NCBI GenBank assembly: GCA_963662515.1
Contig: OY759675.1
Location: forward strand, 1,178,001 to 1,242,000
Direction: 5' to 3'
DNA length: 64,000 nucleotides
From: JAFGDI01 sp963662515
GTDB lineage: Bacteria > Planctomycetota > Phycisphaerae > Sedimentisphaerales > SM23-30
Shown here: positions 60,745 through 64,000 of the stretch, one piece after another
How the letters are laid out: every line of letters begins with the position of its first letter
Numbering within the stretch: position 1 is the stretch's first letter
Program-made: the position numbers and the translations under genes
The notes under the pieces: generated by a model
What the model was told of the DNA's origin: nothing
Databases searched by the model: none
Seen by the model: only the letters and a program-made list of their open reading frames with translations

Positions 60745-61959
60745 ATGACAAAACAGACCAGATTATATGATAAGCATATTGCCCTGACCGGCGGGCGGAA
60801 TATGGCGGAATTTGCCGGATATATTATGCCTCTATGGTATAGTTCGATAGCTCAGGAGCATCAGGCGGTGCGTGAGACGGCCGGCATGTTCGACTGCACG
60901 CATATGGGCGTGCTGGATTTTAGCGGTCCGACGGCGGGTGAGTTCCTTAACCTTATGACAGGCAATGACATAAGCAGATTGGCAGATGGCCAGGGTCAGT
61001 ATTCATTCTTTTTTGATGAAAATGGGACGGTACTGGACGATCTGATCGTGTATCGTCAGCGGGCTGACAGATATGTTATGGTTGTAAATGCCTCAAACGA
61101 TGAGAAGATCCAGAAGCATCTGGCCGGAGCGGCGAAATTGCTGGCCGGTCGGCTGGATACAATGCCGGTGATCCGTGATCTTCGGGCAGCATCATCTGGT
61201 GATGATCGTCGTCTGGTATTGCCGGTGCAAGGCCCAAAATCGACTGAGGTTATCGCTTCGCTGCTATGTGATGCCGAGCAGATGGCAAAGTTTGTAAATT
61301 TGGGTAGTTTTGAAATATGTGAGGCTAATATAGCCGGCGGCCCGGCCTTTATCTGCCGGACGGGCTATTGCGGCTGTCAGGTTGGTTACGAATTTCTGGT
61401 TCATCCAGACCGGGTCGAGGCTCTGTGGGATGCGATATTGGCAGCGGGTAAAGACACCGGGCTGTTGCCTTGCGGGCTGGGTAGTCGTGACAGCCTGCGG
61501 GTTGAAGCTGGTCTGCCGCTGTACGGCCATGAGCTGGAAGGCGAGCATGGCATATCACCGTTCCAGGCCGGGTATGGCTGGGCGGTGGCACTGGATAAGA
61601 GCTGGTTCGTTGGCTGCGAGGCGGTCCGTGAGAAGGCGGCCAATGTTGTAACAAAGATATACCGTCTGGAGCTCGATGGCAGTAAGGGCGTGCGTCCGGT
61701 GCGTGAGCATGATGGCGTACTTAATGCCGCCGGCGTGTGCGTGGGCCAGGTGCTTAGCAGTGCCGGAGTAAATGGTAAGCAGGTGGTAATGGCCTTATGT
61801 AAGGCAGATGCTTTTAAGGCCGGCGATAAGGTCGGCGGCTATTATGTTGCCCGTAACGAAAGACACATCAAGCAGGGCAGACCAGAGCGTTGCCAGATCG
61901 GAACAGAATATCCGGCAGAGCTTAGTGGTGTTGTAACAAAAAGATTTGTGAAATTCTAA
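60745..61959 (+). CDS. gcvT: glycine cleavage system T protein (aminomethyltransferase)
   Basis: A 404-residue folate-dependent enzyme that takes the aminomethyl group from lipoyl-H protein and makes methylene-THF and ammonia. N-terminal LYDKHIALTGGRNMAEFAGYIMPLWYSSI and RETAGMFDCTHMG are typical. GLGSRDSLRVEAGLPLYGHEL and the Asp of the folate site are present, and a C-terminal barrel completes the fold. ATG 60745 is preferred over an in-frame TTG at 60724. It is first in the operon with gcvH (29-bp gap) and under the glycine riboswitch. Confidence 0.96.
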   Translation: MTKQTRLYDKHIALTGGRNMAEFAGYIMPLWYSSIAQEHQAVRETAGMFDCTHMGVLDFSGPTAGEFLNLMTGNDISRLADGQGQYSFFFDENGTVLDDLIVYRQRADRYVMVVNASNDEKIQKHLAGAAKLLAGRLDTMPVIRDLRAASSGDDRRLVLPVQGPKSTEVIASLLCDAEQMAKFVNLGSFEICEANIAGGPAFICRTGYCGCQVGYEFLVHPDRVEALWDAILAAGKDTGLLPCGLGSRDSLRVEAGLPLYGHELEGEHGISPFQAGYGWAVALDKSWFVGCEAVREKAANVVTKIYRLELDGSKGVRPVREHDGVLNAAGVCVGQVLSSAGVNGKQVVMALCKADAFKAGDKVGGYYVARNERHIKQGRPERCQIGTEYPAELSGVVTKRFVKF

Positions 61960-61988
61960 GAATCCTTTTTTTGCAGGAGATTTTAATA

Positions 61989-62366
61989 ATGTTTGATCAG
62001 AAGAAAATGCTGTATAGCAAAGACCATGAATGGATCTTTATTGAGGGCCAGACCGGCGTAATGGGTATTACCGATTTTGCTGCTGAGCAATTGGGCGATG
62101 TAGTTTATGTTGAGCTGCCGGAAGTTAATGCCGAGGCAGAGCAGGGCGTTGAGCTTTGCTCTATCGAAAGCTCTAAAGCTGCCAGTGATATTTTCTCTCC
62201 GGTTAACGGCAAGGTGCTGGAAGTTAACAGCGGCCTGGATGATAATCCGGAAAAGGTCAACGATGATCCGTTTGGCGAAGGCTGGATCTGCAAGCTGGAA
62301 GTGCACAGCATGCCCAAGCAGCTGATGGATTATCAGGAATACAAGGATTATTTAGAGACATTGTAA
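61989..62366 (+). CDS. gcvH: glycine cleavage system H protein (lipoyl carrier)
   Basis: A 125-residue lipoyl-domain shuttle between the P, T and L proteins. The lipoylated lysine is in CSIESSKAASDIFSPV. DHEWIFIEGQTGVMGITDFAAEQLGDVVYVELPE is the standard N-terminal region. ATG 61989 follows AGGAGA by 8 bp; an in-frame TTG at 61971 overlaps the RBS and is rejected. The gap to gcvPA is filled almost entirely by a copy of the interspersed repeat, starting 10 bp after this stop. Confidence 0.97.
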   Translation: MFDQKKMLYSKDHEWIFIEGQTGVMGITDFAAEQLGDVVYVELPEVNAEAEQGVELCSIESSKAASDIFSPVNGKVLEVNSGLDDNPEKVNDDPFGEGWICKLEVHSMPKQLMDYQEYKDYLETL

Positions 62367-62375
62367 GAGAGGAAT

Positions 62376-62552
62376 AAGTAATAAGATATAAGTTGATAAG
62401 TTCCGGTGTTGCTGCGCAACCTTGTTTTATGGCTCCGCAACGCTAAAGACAGGATAGGTTGATTACTCTTTACAGCTGCGAAGCTTTAAAATAGCCGTCG
62501 GCCACAAGGCCGACTCCGGAGCTTATATCTTATTACTTATATCTTATTACTT
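62376..62552 (+). repeat. interspersed structured repeat, copy B, with terminal inverted repeats
   Basis: AAGTAATAAGATATAAG (62376-62392) recurs inverted as CTTATATCTTATTACTT at 62522-62538, and again at 62536-62552. Between them are hairpin GTTGC-TGC-GCAAC (62408-62420), the arm TTTTATGGCTCCGCAAC (62426-62441) facing GCTGCGAAGCTTTAAAA (62475-62491), and hairpin GTCGGCC-ACAA-GGCCGAC (62497-62514). The element sits between gcvH and gcvPA inside one operon. It resembles a MITE or a large REP-like element; no transposase or ORF is encoded. Confidence 0.8.
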
Positions 62553-62565
62553 CTTTGGAGACATC

Positions 62566-63897
62566 ATGCCATACATTTCAAATACTAAACAGCAGCGGCA
62601 GGAGATGCTCGATTTCCTCAAGATGACCGAGGATGAGCTTTTTGCCGATGTGCCTTCTGATCTGCTGGTACAGGATATCAATATTCCGGCGGCTAAATCG
62701 GAGCTGCTGGTCACTCAGCAGCTCACCCAGCTGGCGGCCAGGAATCATAGCGGGCTGACCTGCTTTATGGGCGGTGGTTTTTATGACCACTTTATCCCGG
62801 CGGCGGTTAATGCTCTGCTGAGCCGTTCTGAATTCTATACGGCTTACACCCCGTATCAGCCCGAGATGAGCCAGGGCACCTTGCAGGCTATCTATGAGTT
62901 TCAGTCGATGATCTGCCGTCTGACCGATATGGAAGTGTCCAACGCTTCTATATACGATGGTGGTACGGCTCTTTATGAGGCCATGAAAATGGCTATGCGT
63001 ATCACTAAACGCGGCCGTATCCTGATCGATGATTCTGTTAATCCGATCTATCGGGTCATGCTCGAGAGTTATACCCGCAATCTTAATATTGAGCTGGTGA
63101 CGATCCCCAATGCAGATGGGCGGGCAAATCGTGATGCCATTGCCGCTGCTTTAGATGATAAGACCGCCGCGGTTATTGTGCAGAACCCTAATTTCTTTGG
63201 TTTAATGGATGATTTCAGTGATATAGCTGATATTGTTCATGCCCAAAAGGCCATGCTTATCAGTTCCTGCTATCCTGTTTCACTGGGCCTCATTAAGACT
63301 CCCGGAGCGATGGGCGTTGATATTGTTGCCGGAGAAGGGCAGTCTTTGGGTATTCCCCTTAATTTTGGCGGCCCTTATCTGGGCTTCATGGCAGCCAGGG
63401 CTGAGCATGTCCGAAATATGCCCGGCCGTATCTGCGGCCGCACCACTGACACAAAAGGCCGTGATGGTTTTGTGCTGACGCTCCAGGCTCGTGAGCAGCA
63501 TATCCGCCGGGAGAAGGCCAATTCCAATATCTGCTCGAACGAATCGCTTTGTGCTCTGGCTGCTACGATATATATGTCGCTGCTGGGCAAAGAAGGGCTC
63601 CATGAGCTGGCGGTAAATTGCTATGATAAAGCGGCGTATGCCTTTGAACGACTCTGTTCGATACCGGGCGTGAAGCCGCGCTTTGAGAACCGCTGGTTCT
63701 TCAATGAATTTGTAGTTGAGCTGCCCCGTAATGCCGCTGATGTGGCTGCGGCCCTGATCGGCAAGGGCTTTGCCGCCGGGTTCCCGCTCTATCGTTATTA
63801 TCAGGGCATGGACAATACCCTCTTAATCGCCGTAACCGAAAAAAGAACCAAAACCGAGATCGGCATGCTGGCCGAAGCATTGGAAAGTGTGTTGTAG
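62566..63897 (+). CDS. gcvPA: glycine dehydrogenase (decarboxylating) subunit 1
   Basis: A 443-residue N-terminal-half P protein. In two-subunit systems it pairs with GcvPB, which carries the PLP lysine, to decarboxylate glycine and load the lipoyl arm of GcvH. MPYISNTKQQRQEMLDFL, FTAYTPYQPEMSQGTLQAIYEFQ-type (here YTAYTPYQPEMSQG) and GGGFYDHFIPAAV are family motifs. Length is normal. TTTGGAG precedes the ATG. A third repeat copy follows the stop codon, and gcvPB is expected beyond the window edge. Confidence 0.96.
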   Translation: MPYISNTKQQRQEMLDFLKMTEDELFADVPSDLLVQDINIPAAKSELLVTQQLTQLAARNHSGLTCFMGGGFYDHFIPAAVNALLSRSEFYTAYTPYQPEMSQGTLQAIYEFQSMICRLTDMEVSNASIYDGGTALYEAMKMAMRITKRGRILIDDSVNPIYRVMLESYTRNLNIELVTIPNADGRANRDAIAAALDDKTAAVIVQNPNFFGLMDDFSDIADIVHAQKAMLISSCYPVSLGLIKTPGAMGVDIVAGEGQSLGIPLNFGGPYLGFMAARAEHVRNMPGRICGRTTDTKGRDGFVLTLQAREQHIRREKANSNICSNESLCALAATIYMSLLGKEGLHELAVNCYDKAAYAFERLCSIPGVKPRFENRWFFNEFVVELPRNAADVAAALIGKGFAAGFPLYRYYQGMDNTLLIAVTEKRTKTEIGMLAEALESVL

Positions 63898-63925
63898 GAA
63901 TAATAAAGAGAGGAATAAGAAACAG

Positions 63926-64000
63926 GAAATAAGAAATAAGCTCCGGTGTTGCTGCGCAACCTTGTTTTATGGCTTCGCGACATCAGGACTTGTTAACATG
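63926..64000 (+). repeat. interspersed structured repeat, copy C (cut by window edge)
   Basis: ATAAGCTCCGGTGTTGCTGC, GCAACCTTGTTTTATGGCTT and CGCGAC follow copies A and B, preceded by GAGAGGAATAAG as in copy B. Only the left half is visible. Confidence 0.75.

Noticed and set aside
1..64000. CRISPR array, prophage, integron or IS element
   Set aside because: No direct-repeat/spacer pattern, integrase, transposase or phage structural gene was seen. The only repeat family is the structured interspersed element.
1..64000. tRNA or rRNA genes
   Set aside because: No T-loop/anticodon-arm arrangement or conserved rRNA segment was recognised in any gap; a tRNAscan/barrnap run would settle this.

Overview
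The window looks like chromosomal DNA from an anaerobic, polysaccharide-degrading planctomycete, most likely class Phycisphaerae (Sedimentisphaerales-like). This placement is inferred from several features together: two PEP-CTERM sorted proteins, a very large LTD/CotH/dockerin-like secreted protein, excisionase-type HTH fused to a receiver domain, several secreted glycosidases, and an NADH-linked [FeFe] hydrogenase operon. No rRNA or tRNA gene was seen, so it could not be confirmed by a marker RNA.

Layout. 1-5.3 kb: the 3' end of a NeuB-type sialic-acid-like synthase and a eukaryote-type bifunctional glycogen debranching enzyme. 5.6-7.4 kb: an HTH-receiver regulator and a PEP-CTERM protein. 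7.7-13.1 kb: a two-gene operon of secreted glycosidases (GH27; GH51-LamG-GH43 fusion). 13.2-20.5 kb: a homocysteine methyltransferase, a candidate structured RNA, gyrA, dnaA, a DnaA-box cluster that is probably oriC, and tsaD. 20.8-25.4 kb: a second candidate RNA gene, alr, panB and mlaEF. 25.4-30.3 kb: a small PEP-CTERM protein, an orphan NuoF/HydB-type flavoprotein, pgpA, a secreted esterase and a small orphan ORF. 30.4-37.2 kb: the giant LTD/CotH protein. 38-42.9 kb: dnaK behind a consensus sigma-54 promoter, a GH43 enzyme, and an ECF sigma factor with a membrane partner. 43.2-47.9 kb: chemotaxis genes (cheD, cheX, a membrane protease, cheW, mcp) with sigma-28-like promoters. 48-49.9 kb: dsbD.

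50.2-60.1 kb is a redox/hydrogen locus: a B12-fold protein, the NADH sensor Rex, a thioredoxin-like ferredoxin, a sensory [FeFe]-hydrogenase homologue with a PAS domain, a PP2C/SpoIIE phosphatase, and the catalytic trimer HydC-HydB-HydA. A promoter overlapped by three phased TATCGA boxes precedes rex. The inferred logic is that Rex reads NADH/NAD+, the PAS-hydrogenase protein reads H2 or redox state, the phosphatase relays a signal, and HydABC exchanges electrons among NADH, ferredoxin and H2.

60.4-64 kb is a glycine cleavage operon (gcvT-gcvH-gcvPA, continuing past the edge) controlled by a tandem glycine riboswitch and an 18-bp terminator. The most novel item is an interspersed ~150-180 bp element: three copies (17.39-17.54 kb minus strand; 62.38-62.55 kb; from 63.93 kb, cut by the window edge). 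Two of its hairpins keep pairing although their sequences differ between copies, and one copy has 17-bp perfect terminal inverted repeats. Two copies occupy the spacers of the gcv operon. Two further independent candidate RNA genes (14.17-14.42 kb and 20.84-21.10 kb) each have a good promoter and strong pairing, but I cannot assign either to a known class.
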